Positions 36,592 to 49,332 of a stretch of DNA of 64,000 nucleotides are shown here, piece after piece. Each line of letters begins with the position of its first letter. Position 1 is the first letter of the stretch. The DNA is from Ottelia alismoides. Taxonomy: Eukaryota; Streptophyta; Magnoliopsida; Alismatales; Hydrocharitaceae. Below the pieces are notes generated by a model. It saw only the letters and a program-made list of their open reading frames with translations, was not told the DNA's origin and did not search any database. A program made the position numbers and the translations under genes. Where the stretch lies: positions 124,001 to 188,000 of the forward strand of contig JAZKJV010006051.1 in NCBI GenBank assembly GCA_037367405.1. The letters run 5' to 3'.

Positions 36592-36883
36592 CTACAATAT
36601 ATTTTTTAATAATCGACCAAACAGATATAATTTTATAGTAGTAGTAATATGCATACCATCACCACCTTTGCTTAGATATAGATCAGTCACCCCCACTTGT
36701 ATGCATACCAGTCCACCCTTTTTCCAAAGATGGAGGACGTTTGCCAGCAACACTCTATTATTGTCAATATGTTAGTCATCGGTAAAAGTTGAAACTTGAA
36801 AAAAGTATACATATTTATACATAACATTTCACTCTGCACAATTCCAAAACTTTTTGATCCACTAGTGGATCTGATTGACTACT

Positions 36884-38150
36884 TGATGAATCTCCTATTC
36901 ATCAACTCTATTCATTTATTTTAGCTTAAAATTCCATATAAAACACTTATAAATATTAATAAATATCACTTTTATAAATTTCCATTCTTATATATATATT
37001 GGATATTTATCATTCTTTTAATATAGAATAAATAAATAAAGAAATAAATGAAAATTAAAGAAAATAGAAGAGTGTATATATGCAATAAATACATGCTAAC
37101 TCTAATCCTGAGAGTAGGTCAAGGCGTGGCCAAATCGATCAGGAATAAAGTAAGGTGAGATAAGGCCTTTATCAAGAAAATAATCTTCATTCATGTATAT
37201 TCGTCCCTTGTACATCAGTGTATATATTATATATTTCTTCTACTATTTCAAATTTTACCATCACTTCATCTCTATAAAATCATCTCTGGATCAACTTTGG
37301 CCCCCTAATCCGTTTCCCTTCATTTTAGCGTCCGATGCTGAGATCTGAAGGAGTTGTGACAGGGTTTCAACCCACAGTCGGGAGTGCATCGATTTGAGCT
37401 TTGGAGATGAGATCTGCCACTCGACGGAGCTCTATCGGTTGAGTTGAGTTTGTTCGCCCGATGCAACGAATTGAGGTCAAAACCCTATCGATAATTTGTA
37501 GGGTGAATCTAGGTTATTTTCCTTTAATTTTTACATTTAGATTCTGCAATTTTTTTTGAATTTGTTTAGATCTCCTCATCTTCGATCTAGCTCCTATTTG
37601 TTCGATCGTAGCCCAACCGTGCATTGATTATCAATCCCGACATTTCTACACATTCACTAGTTATTTCTTCATCTTTCTTCCATGTCCGATCACCCAAATC
37701 ACACATGGATCTGGTATTCGACTCCCCTTCCGACCACCTCCGTCGGAGTCAACCATCTGCCATCCATCTGCCCTTGTTTCAACCTAATAAAGCGATTGGA
37801 GTTATTCCTCCGGGCACCAATTTTTTTGCAGGTCCCAGGCACCTATTCTGGAGTAGTGAGTCACAACCTGGAGTTGGAGTTCAATGCTTAGACACATGGA
37901 GCTCCAGATCACGATTCCCTGGCGTTCGAGCTTCATCATATCGTATCGACGAGGAGGAGGAGTATGATCCTATAGCTGAAGCCACTGTCAGGAGGTGTTT
38001 CGGATGGAGATCGATCGAGATCTAGTCGATCAAAGTCCAACCGAGCACCCCTTCTTCAGTGTTCGTCCATGATGAACAGGATTTCAATCGAGGTCTTATC
38101 AATCCACAAGGTAGATCAACAATCATCGAAGCGACCTTAGACGAAACCCT
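36884..38150 (+). mobile_element. LTR-like fragment, plus orientation
   Basis: It begins with a hairpin TGATGAATC-tcct-ATTCATCA (36884-36904) and continues 'actctattcatttatttta', similar to the start of the element A LTR read on its own strand. A TATA-like 'ctataaaatc' lies near 37272, and 37300-38100 is more GC-rich. The frame at 37624-38025 has no known domain. The end is not determinable. Confidence 0.35.
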
Positions 38151-41100
38151 AATTCAATCAATAATTAACATACAATATAAATTTAGAAATGAAAAGCAAG
38201 ATACATGGAGTTAAAATTTATTATAACTCTACAATGATCTGTATAGTGCAAGTATGTGTAGAGTGTCTATCATGGGGAGCAAACGGGAGAATGGTGCAAG
38301 TAAATGCAAAATGTGTGCGTCTTGTTGTCTATGTATTTTTGTAGGTTTTTAATTTTTGATTTTAATTTTTATATTATATTTAAATTGTTTTTAATTTTAT
38401 ATTTTATATTTCCTTTTATATTTTTCCGATTTTTCCTTTTTCTTTTAAAATATATTTTATAGAATATATAAGGCTATATATACAATATGGACTAATATAG
38501 ATATAAATATAATTACAATTAGAATTAAATATTTTTGGGTTTTACATATTTTTTTACTATTTTTGTATTTTTGTGATTTTTGCTAATTTTATGGATATTT
38601 AAAGTAAAAAAAATATCCCAAATCAGAGATTACATAAATCAGTCGAATTAAAATGGAAACTAAAAATAGCAATAATATCCAAAATTTTCCAAATTAATTA
38701 TAAAAGATAAATAATAATATAGAGAAAATTAGAAAATAGAAAATGATATTTTTGGTATTTTTAAGAATTTTTTAGATTTTTATAAAAGATTTTGGAGTTT
38801 TTTAATTTTTAAGAGTTTTCTTTTTCTATTTTTAGTGATTGTTGGTCTGAAGGTTCAAAATATTAAATAAAGATAATAGTGTTTCGTGAATTTTTGAAAA
38901 TGTTTCTATATTTTTTGGTATTTTAAAAGCTGAACATGGAATATTTGTGCTCTTTTTGAATTTTAATAAATATTAAAAAGTATAAATTGAAAATCTAAAA
39001 ATATGACATGAAAATATATTGCAACTTGATCTTAATCCTATTTTTTAGTAATTTTTGGAGCACGGATACTATATTTAATAAAACGGAAGAAATGCACAAA
39101 AAATCAATGAACTAGAAGGGGCATAAATGTAAATAAAAATAACGTCGAGGGACTCTCTGTAAATTTCACAAAAATGTAAAACTGGAATAAATATTTAATG
39201 GACTACTTTGATGTACAAAAACTTCCAAGGGTATTAATGCAAAATGCCTACCTCACGTGGGACTGCACGTGAGGTGAGCTTGCGTGGACTCAAATGCGAT
39301 CATAGATAATAGCAAGGGTTCACGTGCAAATTTCACATAAGTTTTAAACTAATTAAAATATTTACAGGACTATTGATGAAACAACAAAAACTGAGGGGGA
39401 TACAGTGTAAATTACCCCCCACTAGCGATGGATCTGACGGTGCGGACCGCTCCACTAATACACGTCTCGCCACCAAAATGTGTGATGAAGGTTCGTGCTT
39501 GAACGGCCAGGATCAGATCACCCCACAAATCTGACGGTGTGGAGCGGGGCTAATCCAACAAGGCACAATCAAACTAGGGCTTGCCTTCGATCGGACGGTG
39601 GAGGAAGGATGGGGAAGAACAAGGAGGAAGCTCCGGCGAAGTGAGCTTCCTCTGACCGATCTCCCTCCTTTGTCGTGCTATGATGCTCCAAAATGGTCTG
39701 AATGCTCCTCGGGAGGTCCTTTATCTGCTAGAAGCGTCAAAATGCTTCGGGGATCACCAGAGTTCTCTCAGGAGGACAGAGGAGCAAAGATGCTCAAGTT
39801 ACCTTCGGCGATATCTCAAAATGGCCTGCAGCTGGTCTTTGGCCTTCAATCCTGCACTGGAAGCAAACCAAGGTCGAGGGCAAACTGCCTCGACCCGATT
39901 GGGGGGGGGGAATGGGGTCGTTAATGGTTAGGATGGAGGTGCTCTGGCGAGACCCTGGAGGTGGAGCACCCGGACCCTGCTCCAGGGAGGAGCATGTTGG
40001 ATGGAGAGGTTTGGGGCATGGAGAAGCGTCAGGGGAAGAAATGTAGGTGGAAGATGCGGTGGAAAACGATCGGAAACGGGCAGAGATATTCATTGGAGAT
40101 AGCCTCCAGCGAACTACGAATCCAGTATTATACACTACTGCGACGAATCCCAAGCTAAACTAAATGCATTAACTAAATTCTACAGTTAAACGCGAACTAA
40201 AACGCATGGAAAAGGTATGCAACTCGACCAAAACTGAGGAAATGGACCTCTACGGTGAAGCTTCATCGGAGGTGGGTGGAATGCACCTAAGGACCGTCTG
40301 ACCGCGCCGCCAAGGAGCAGGAGAGCGTCTTATCACGACCCTCGATCCAGAGCTCACAAAGAGGAGCCAAAACCAGGCCCAAAGCAATTCAAAATGGGAA
40401 AAAGGTCGGAGGGGTGGTTTTGTACAGTTGATGGAGTGGCTGGGAAGAATGAGGCGAAACCGTAGATTCAGAGCTCCATGGATCGAGGCAATGATACGGT
40501 GTGAGTCCAGTGATTGAGGAACAAAAGTCATCGAGGCATCAAGGCGGATGGGTGAAAGGATCGAGCTACGAAAATTGAGGAAGAATGGGTCAAACGCTAG
40601 GTGTGTTAGAGGCGTTGGGTGTCAGAGAAGTTGATCGTGGTCAACTTTTGACACGATCTTGTTGGTCCACGTGGACCAACCAGGAAAAACCCAGCCCAAA
40701 ATTATTTATGAATTCATTAATAAATAATAAATTATTTTATTCATTCTAAGTTATAAAAGGATGTTTATTATTTTTATAGTATTTGAATATGATTTTTATT
40801 TATTTTTTTGAACCTTTTTATTATAAGGTAGTTTTTAGGGTTTTATTTATAGGTATATTTACCTATGTTTTGAGTCCTTTATTTATAGGTATATTTATAA
40901 TTTAATTGTATTTTAAGTATGTACAAGTGTTATAAATAATATTTATAAAATTATAAAAATATAAAATTATAAAATAATAAAGAATAAATAAAATAAATAT
41001 TTTATACATGTGTATGATAGAATAGGGGTCCAGAACCTAACTTTCACTCCTTAACTTCAAAAAATATGAAACCACCTTCATTAAATAGCTTATTAAAACT

Positions 41101-41153
41101 CACATAAAATTAAAGATAATTTTGATAACATTTTGAGTTTTTATTTAGGAGAT
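38151..41153 (-). mobile_element. Decayed long LTR-like sequence, minus orientation
   Basis: The order AT-rich block (38160-39100), 'ctctctgtaaatttcac' and CACGTG-containing modules (39150-39420), GC-rich block (39420-40660), then AT-rich block (40690-41153) is that of the element A LTR in minus orientation. 'gaacctaactttcac' near 41035 matches 'aaacccaactttcac' of the A LTR. Ends are not clear. It may share the terminal palindrome at 41154-41174 with the next LTR. Confidence 0.4.
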
Positions 41154-44100
41154 TGATGAATCTGTGATTCATCACTCTAAAAGTTGAAAATAGAAGCTTG
41201 TTCTCGAGTAAATAGATGCATATTTCCCTTTTTCTTGCACAATTAGCATTCATACATGCATTCATAAAATATGCATTTTAGCATTCACATTTTGCATTAA
41301 ATAAGAAGCCAAGATCACTTGTAAAATATCCACCTATAAAAATAACCTCTCCCGTATAATATGTACATCTTAGTTAATAATATAAGGAAGAAAGCCAAGA
41401 TCTCCTTTGAAAAAGCACACAATAAAGCCCTAGAACCCTTGGACCATAAAATGCACATAGCTCCCTCATACAACCTCCAAATTAGGTCTACTCACTTTCA
41501 GAATAATACACATTAGAAGACCTTTAAAATGAGACTAATTTCATCCAATTTGGAGCTCGTATGAAGAAGTTGGGTTTTTGGGCCTCTATGTATACTGTAT
41601 ATGTGTATAGTTGTATTCATGTATTTTTGTATCATATTTGACCTCATCTCCGTCTTTGGTCAACATGAAACCTGTAGATCTCATCAAGATCTACAACTTT
41701 CATGTTTTGAGTTTTTCCAAATTCGTCCTCCTCCTTACTCTAAATCCATTTCTATTCTCAGCCACTCACAACTGGCCACGTGGCGCCCTCTGGTTGCGCC
41801 ACGCGGCCCGCTACCCTAGCCCTAGCCGCTCGCGCCTCTGACCCTTGGATCTCTTCTTGATCCAACGGCCAGATGCTCTCCACATGCGCGTTTCTTCCCC
41901 ACCGTCAGATCATTTCCCGCCTCTCATCTGCACCGCCTATGCACGCCTCACTACCATCACGCCACGTGGCCGCATTTTGAGCCCTTCGATCATGCGCTCA
42001 GCTCTCCCATCTGAGCCGTTAGATCCATAATCATCTCAACCACCCGATCAAGTCTTGGGGCTCATCTCCACCATTCGCCAGCGCCGCCCCCATAACACGA
42101 CACGTGGTGCAATCGCGTCCCTTGATCGCTGCACCGCAGATCTAATCCTACCCGCTCCATGGCGCTTTGATCCGGGCCGTTGGTTCAAAAGATCCAACGG
42201 CCATGACCTCTTCTTCCACCTCCGGCGCCCCTCTCTCCGACGATCTCAGCCTTGCGCGAGGGGCTGCCCCTTTCTATTCTTGGCCGTACTCCAGTCACCC
42301 TCGCCGGCCGCCAACACCTCCATGACCTTCACCACTCTCCCCTCATCCTCGCCAACTCCCTCACTCGCCACCACTTCCACCATAGTCGCCCTACAAAACC
42401 CACAAACTTCACCTCGTCACCAGCCAACCCATCGACTTCATCCTATAAATACTCGATCACCGGCCACCGTCACACCTATCCGCCACTCCAGAGAGGTTCC
42501 TCGAGCTCAGCTACACCGATTGGTGACAGCAATCGTGTGTATCTTTGAGCGAAGACCAGTTTCTTCTCCAGTGAGATCCACGGCGAACTCCGCCGTGTCA
42601 CAGCCTCCCTCCGCGAAGCTGCAAGAGCTCAGGACCTTACCGACCCCTTGAGTGAAGACCTGGAGCTCCAATCTGAGCTCCGATCCCCAGGTAACCTCCT
42701 TCAATTCCCTTTGATCTTCTTCTAATTTTTCTTTTGCTTTTCTCCGATTTTATTCTCCTTCCACCGTGATCTTCTTGCTCCATCTCCATTCCTCCGAGAT
42801 CCGCGAAGGAGCTCCGATCTTCACGCACTCGTCCATAGCTTAAAACACCGTCAACCATCCTCCATCAGCTCCAGCTCCGCCACCTGGGTGGAGCACCATC
42901 GCCGGACCACCCCCATTCCCTCGCAGGCCTCGCCGTTCACTCCCCACATCTCCACGAACACACCTGCGTGCTTCGGCTATCCCTAACCCCTGCAGGTACT
43001 CACTTCCATCATCGGCCGGAAGCTCGTCGGAGCTACCTTCAAGCTTCATCGCCGGTGAGCTCCAGCACATCTCCACCTCTCTTGAAACCACCGGAGACTT
43101 CGCCGCACCGCCACACATCTTCCGAGATATCTCCGAGCCTCCAGAGAGCTTCACCGACGCCAGGAGGATCGGGCAGAGCAAAGCCCCCTTCGCCGGAGCC
43201 CCGCCTTCCCCTCTGCAGGTGGCGGAGGGCCGTTGAAGACGAAGCTCCAGCCACCGTTCGATCATCTTGATGGAACGGTCAGTTTCACGCCACGTCGCCA
43301 CCTCAGGAGGGAGACCACCGCCGTTGGATCAATCAAGGATCCAACGATCTCTGATCACGCCACACGCCAGCCACCGACAACCGTTGGATCGATCTTGATC
43401 CAACGGTCCCCATCGCGCCTCGTTGACGGGTCCGAGCCTCTTCCCCGACCTCTAGGCTCGGACCACCCGAAGCTACTCCGAGCCTCCAGCCGAACCTCCA
43501 TAGCGCCCGAACCTCGTCCCGAGCCGCCGCCGCCACCCGAGCCTAGGTCGCCCCACGTGAGGAGCACGCGCGGCCTGGGTAAATTGCATTGAGGCCCTGA
43601 GAACTTTTAGAAATTGCAAACTAGTCCCTGTGAAGCGCATCCACGTAAGGAGCACGTGAGTCAGTGGTCCACCCCCTGCATTCTTGGTAATTGCATTAAG
43701 GTCCCTGTCAACATATTTATTTTTAAGCAATTTTTATTTTCTTTATTGCAGTTATACCCTTGTCTTTGCACACATATTTAGGTGTCCATATTTCATTATT
43801 TTTGAATTTCAAAAATTGCATGTTGTAGCTTAACTTGTCCTTGATCTTGTGTAACATTGGCACATTTTTATGATATAAGTGGAATTATTAATTAATTAAT
43901 TGGTTTATTTCTGTGATATTTTGCCCAATTGGACCTTTTAATTAATAGTTAATTCTCTGTAACTCCAAAAATTCCCAAAAAATCACAGTAGCTCTAGGAT
44001 AATTAACTTAACATTGCATAAAAATTTCATCTCATTTGCATGTATTTTTAGGCCTAAATAAATTAACTAGTGATTTCCTTAGTTTAATTTTAATAGGTTC

Positions 44101-44667
44101 ATTTCACATTAGAATTAAGGTCTGACAATTTTCCTAGATTCCTAATCATTAGATCTATCTAGGATAATTTTAGTTCCGAAAAATTTTGTGATTTGATATT
44201 TATTAAAATTAAATTATCCAAAATCACCCTGCATTTATTTTAAATTCACAATTAATTCACTTAGTATCGAAAAATTCCAAAAAAATTAGGGTAGTTTATT
44301 TTCACCATATTTCATCAGCTGGCAAATTTTTATTATTTTTGGACTTCATTTGAAACCTTAACTAATTTAACTTCAAAATTGGCTTGATTTTGCATGTGTC
44401 TTGCATAGAAAATAGAAAAAGACCAAAAAAATATTCTCCGAAAATCTAACACTTAGACTTTGCTAAAAATTCACATAAGGAGACAGATGCCTCCCTGAGT
44501 TCGACCTTGGACTTCACCAAGTTAAAAAAATCGCCGCTTGAAATTGACTTGATTAAATTAAAAATTGTTTTTGATATTCCCTCTCGTTATCCGACTGCAA
44601 CGAACATTTAAAATTAATTGGGACATTAATATACCTGAATTAACTAAGGTAGCGGGAGCCAGTATCA
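41154..44667 (+). mobile_element. Element C 5' LTR (3.5 kb, family L2)
   Basis: It starts TGATGAATC (hairpin 41154-41174) and ends with GTATCA at 44667, three bases before a primer binding site. The bases before 41154 (gagat) are not a polypurine tract, consistent with an outer 5' edge. The interior has the CATGAAAC...CTTTCATG stem-loop at 41664-41704, a GC-rich region with overlapping open frames (41800-43590), then 'gcattgaggccctg'/'cattaaggtccctgtcaaca' modules and a 950-bp AT-rich U5. The frames are LTR sequence, not genes. Confidence 0.85.
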
Positions 44668-44670
44668 AAA

Positions 44671-44688
44671 TGGCGCCGTTGTCGGGGA
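44671..44688 (+). promoter_or_regulatory. Primer binding site of element C (tRNA-Asp type)
   Basis: TGGCGCCGTTGTCGGGGA matches the complement of the plant tRNA-Asp 3' end (TGGCGCCGTTGCCGGGGA) with one mismatch. This site type is known from Athila/Tat-like and related Ty3 elements. Confidence 0.9.
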
Positions 44689-46043
44689 GGCACGGCTTAT
44701 TTGCAGTGATTTTTGAGTATTTGATTTTCATTCCCCGAGTAGTCTGACCCCCGATTTTCTTGTGAATATTTTCTCTCTTTTATTTCTTTACATTTTTTTC
44801 TGTTTCACTCTCTAACCTCAATTTGTTTCTGTGCGAGGAACGCGATGAGTCGAAGATGCTTCGAGGATTCAGCATTGTAATTTATTGAGTGAATAGAGAG
44901 GATTTGTACTTTTCTTTTTTTATTTTATTTTTTCGTATTATTTCCAGCGGTTCCCGTTTGGGTTCTCGCGCGTGTAAATATAGTGAAACTGTGTCCCCGT
45001 GTGCTGTGTGGGTGAATGGTAATTTAGGCTTGCACTAGCGGCTCCTCGGGCCAATCTAGGAATTGCTTGTGCTCGTAATTTTTAGGACCACACAAATCAC
45101 TTAAAAGACGCACTTAGACCGCAGGACTTAGCCAAATCAACATGTTCTTCACTCGCTAATAGAACTGCTTGTCTAGGAGCGGATTTTTTGCTTGCATTTG
45201 CATTTAGTTTAAAAAGTTTTCAATTCTGTTTTGCATCCTGCATAAAAGCGAAGGGATCACTGTAAGTCTTCTTAACTCAGCATACGCATCATCGTTTTTC
45301 TTGCATCGGCTTTTCTCGATTTCCCCCTCTGTTTTCACATTTAAATTAAAAAGGAAATTGGGACTGGACGATAGGCGTGCTGAATGGTTGACTAACAAAG
45401 TGAGAACTTAACTTAAAACCGGGACTGCTAAACACTATTGACCAAAAAAATAATAAAATTGGAAAAATTTTTTGCGGGAGATTAATCCCCGACCTTGTTT
45501 TCAGGCTGGGTGAGGGTACTTGAGTAGTGTGAACACCTTAAGGCAGAGCCCAAATCCCCGCCTTCCATATCACGTTCCGACTAATCCTAGCAAATATCAC
45601 AAGTCGAATATTTAAGATTCACTGACTAGTACCAAGTAGCCTCCGCCTGTCTCAGGTAGATAGGGGCGAAATTGCGGTACTTTGCAACAAGCTGCCAGTA
45701 ACCCCATGGGGTGAAGTTCCGGCCTTGTCAGCCTCCGCCTGCTTGCAGGTAGATAGGGGAGTGTTCTTTGAATCCATCGACTTGGGATAGGAGCGAAGAA
45801 AGGAAGGACCAACGGTATCTTAAGCGACAGGTTAAACAGGGAAGACGCATCCGGCTCTGAGCCGACTTCCCTATAGGCCGCGTAATCCTTGCTATCTTTC
45901 TTGAAAAAACACACTTAAAATATACAAGATTAATTGGACTCGATTTTGTGTCCTTCACTGTGTTGAGTGTGAACCCAGGGTCTTGGATTGATTTGTTTGC
46001 TTCAGGTAGGAGTAAAATCCTATCTTCTTCTCGCCAAATCAAG
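44689..46043 (+). other. Element C leader between primer site and gag
   Basis: About 1.35 kb of non-coding leader. It contains a duplicated motif, 'agcctccgcctg' followed by 'caggtagatagggg', at 45638-45666 and 45730-45759, each able to form a small hairpin (cctg...cagg). Its position suggests an RNA-packaging or dimerisation role, which is only inference. Confidence 0.55.
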
Positions 46044-47925
46044 ATGAGTGACTGGGGGGATATCGACTCTTTATTCACCGATCTCTCTATAAGCTCCCCA
46101 CGAAACTCCTCTTCATCGGCCCAAGCGCACCTTGGACCACCCAGGACTCAAGACCCTCTTGAGTCCTGGTTCCCTGACACCTAGGGTGGTTACTCTCAAA
46201 CCAACCCTTTCCTCTCCTCTGAACTTACCAAGGAAGACCATCGCCTCGGTAAGAATCCCTTCCTTTATTTGTCATCTGACACCGACCTTATTTCATACTC
46301 AGGAATAGAGGACAAGATTCTGCCTAAGCAGCCACCACCAGATGAGGAGCAATTACGACAAATTCTTAATCGCCTTGCCGAAGCCGAACAACAGAATGCA
46401 AATCTCACTGCTAGAATGGGACAAATCATTGCAGTAGGAGGAATCGACCGACCAATGGTTGATGCCTACAACCCAGTAGAGAACGAAATACAAAATTGGT
46501 TGGCACCAGCAGTTCCCGCCGAAGCATTTGAGCTGAAGCCCCACTTCCTTAGCCTGCTACCGAAGTTCAACAGAAATGCACATGAAGAACCGTATACCTT
46601 CCTCCGAGACTTCGAGCTGGTTTGCAACAATCTTAGCCATCCTAATATTGGCCAAGATTACATTAGACTGAAGGCCACCCCATTTGCCTTAGGAGATAAG
46701 GTAGCACATTGGCTGAAAAACCTAGGGGTGATCTGTACAACCTGGATGCAGTTCAAGGACCTCTTTCTGAAGAAGTTCTACCCTCTCAGTAGGACTAACC
46801 AAATGAGAACGAAGATCGCCAGTTTCTCCCAAGGACCCAGTGAACCCTTCCATGATGCCTGGGATAGGTTCAACGACTTAGTGCAGAAATGCCCCTGCCA
46901 CGACATTTTTAAGGCGATCTTAGTCCATACCTTGTTCTGTGGTTTAACCCTGGAGATGTAGGGGTTAGTCAGTGCCACCTGTGGAGGAAGCTATCTGAAC
47001 AAGAACGAGCACGCCGTCTGGAAGATCCTGGAACCGATGGTGGAAACTGGCAGGTCGAAGGCCACCAGGGCCTATCAATTGTCTCCCTCAATCCTATCCA
47101 ACGAGACAACCCGAAGGATTGTAGCGGATCTGACCGAGGACCTCATCCCCAGCATGGGGATGATTGCTGATAAGTTAACTATGGTCGAACAGATCCACAA
47201 GAGGGTCACTGACCTTGAGTCTCTCTCATGTCTACCGAAGCAAGTGGAGGAACTTACTGAGAAGGTAGCTAATATGAAGCTACCTGCCCCTTCTGCACCA
47301 CCTGCACCTGTGCATCGAGTCAATCTTGTACAGGAACATGCACCGGGGCCTCAGAGTGGCTAGGTGGAGGATCAGACTTACATCCAGCAGGACCAGAATG
47401 CACCCCCACAAGTGGAGACTGGATACGAGGAGCCTCCGCATGTGTTCGAGATCAACGGGCTGTGGTACGGCCGTGACCCCATCAGTAGACAGTCGGGGAT
47501 GGGGAATGGTCAACCTCACCGACCTTCCCCAGCTTACCAAGGAACCAGCTCCGTCCCCGCACCGTGCTTTCAGTCCAGGTCCGAACAAGGGTACCAGCCT
47601 CAGCAGCACCAACAACAGCATCGCACATATCAGCAGGGCCCAACACCGTCCCACCAGCAGTAGTAGTATCGGCATGGCCAGCAGGGCCAATACAGAACCT
47701 CGTTCGCAAATCAGCCAGCCCAGCCCACCGAATTGGAGTCCCTTACCTTGGCGATCCAGACCCTGTCTGATAGGGTCCAACAAATGCAGAACGGACTGTC
47801 TGGATACGAGAACCGATATTAATTGTGTCTCTCGTACCCAGGATCAACAGATGGTGCCAAAGACCCCAATTCCCGCACGGGTTCAGGCCAACCCGAACAG
47901 CATAATCCATGGCCAGAACTGACCT
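46044..47925 (+). pseudogene. Element C gag, broken by TAG codons
   Basis: The frame opens at ATG 46044 (MSDWGDIDSL). At 46520-46960 it encodes a typical Ty3 gag core: FELKPHFLSLLPKF, EEPYTFLRDFELVCNN, IRLKATPFALGDKVAHWLKN, WMQFKDLFLKKFYPLSRT, then DAWDRFNDLVQKCPCHD. A Gln-rich C-terminal part follows (QQHQQQHRTYQQGP). The same frame is interrupted by TAG at 46182, 46959, 47361, 47661 and 47664 and by TAA at 47820. No zinc knuckle was recognised. Protease follows in another frame. Confidence 0.85.
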
Positions 47926-47997
47926 TGTGATGAGGTATATTATTCAGATAATTATTTATCTGAACATGAGATCCTTTCATATGATAATGTAAATCAT

Positions 47998-49332
47998 ATG
48001 TCCCTCAGGAGCGGAAGGACCGTGACCATACCTGATCGGGCACGGACACCGAAGGAAGGATCCGCCAAGTCTCTACCTGAGGAGAACTTGGAGGAAGAAG
48101 AGGAGCATCACCACCATTACCACCGGCAGAAGAAGAGGATGTCTGAGTCCTCGAAGCAGCAACCCCGCACCAGCATAGAGTTCGACGGAACCGATGAAGA
48201 GCCCGCACCTCCATCTGAGGAGGACCATCAAGAAGTCGCGGAAGAAGCATCACCGGTTTTGCCTCAGCATTTTCCTTTCAGTCAGAGTCAGCGTCAGAGT
48301 CTGTTTCAGAGTTTGAGTCATGTACAGAACTCAGTTCCAGATTTTAATGAAAATCTTTCAGTTTCCGAACATGAGTTGGAGTCAATAATCCCTTTCCCCC
48401 ATGCTCTCAAGGGTGGAAAGAAGAAAACTAAAAAAATCCAAAAAGATGACCCTGAGATGGCAGCGTTCTGCAATAAACACATCAAGGTCACAATCCCCTT
48501 TGACAAGTACATAGAAATGACCCCTGCATTCCAAAAATACCTTAAGGTGAGATGCACACCTACTAGGGTTAGCAGGAAGACCAAAAGCCGTGTTGAGAAA
48601 CACGTTCTATCAGTAGCCACGACTTGTGCAATAAAGAACTCGTTTTCCAGGAAACGAAGAGACATGGGTGCACATTATGTAGTGAGTCATGTTGATGACA
48701 TCGCGTTTGCACACACTCTCCTGGACAATGGTTCCTCAATCAACTTAATGCCTACAACCCTCTATGAGCGGCTTAATCTCGGACCTCTTAGGAAATCTAG
48801 AGCCCTCCTGCAATTTGCTGATAAATCAACCAAGAGGTCCCAAGGAGAATTGAGGAATGTTGTGATCAAAGTCGAGGGGCAGGAATACATGGTGGACTTC
48901 ACTGTCCTAGATATGGAAACCCCTCGTAATTGGAGAGACTCCCAGATCATCTTAGGCAGGCCCTTCCTCAGAACAACAAGGGCCTTGTTTGATTATAAGA
49001 TCGGGAAGATCCAGTTCCAAACTCCAGGCGGAGATGAGGAACTTGAGATGAAGCAGACAAGATGGCAGAGACCGGATTCAGAATCCAGCACCGAGTACTC
49101 TTCAACCGAAGCAGACTGTTAGCATGTAGACATAATTGGGTCATGGAGATAGAACCCAGCCAGCACCGATGAGTCCATCCCCTCCGGAGATGATCCAGTG
49201 CATGAGTCAGTTTGCGAGGTCCTCAGAGACGAGTACAACTCAGAACCTGCATCGCCCTACATCTTCGATGACTTAGAGGTCCAGCTGGGCCTGCCAGTCC
49301 TTACCTCTTTAGGACAATCGGAAGATGAGGAT
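47998..49332 (+). pseudogene. Element C aspartic protease region, cut before RT
   Basis: The open frame 47998-49122 (374 residues) has an acidic, His- and Lys-rich start, then the pre-protease segment TIPFDKYIEMTPAFQKYLK, then a Ty3-type protease: LLDNGSSINLMP (active-site Asp at about residue 243), ALLQFADKSTKRSQG, and IILGRPFLRTTRALFD near residue 318. After TAG at 49120 the frame continues, with one more TAG, to ...SLGQSEDED at 49332, where the element A LTR begins. RT, RNase H and integrase of C are absent from the window. Confidence 0.85.

Noticed and set aside
37624..38025. 133-residue frame as a host gene
   Set aside because: No ATG at the given start, no known motif, and it lies in LTR-like sequence.
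41601..43592. Many long frames on both strands as genes
   Set aside because: They fall within the 3.5 kb LTR of element C between recognised LTR landmarks.
44565..44747. 60-residue frame spanning LTR end and primer site
   Set aside because: It crosses the LTR/primer-site border and has no family similarity.
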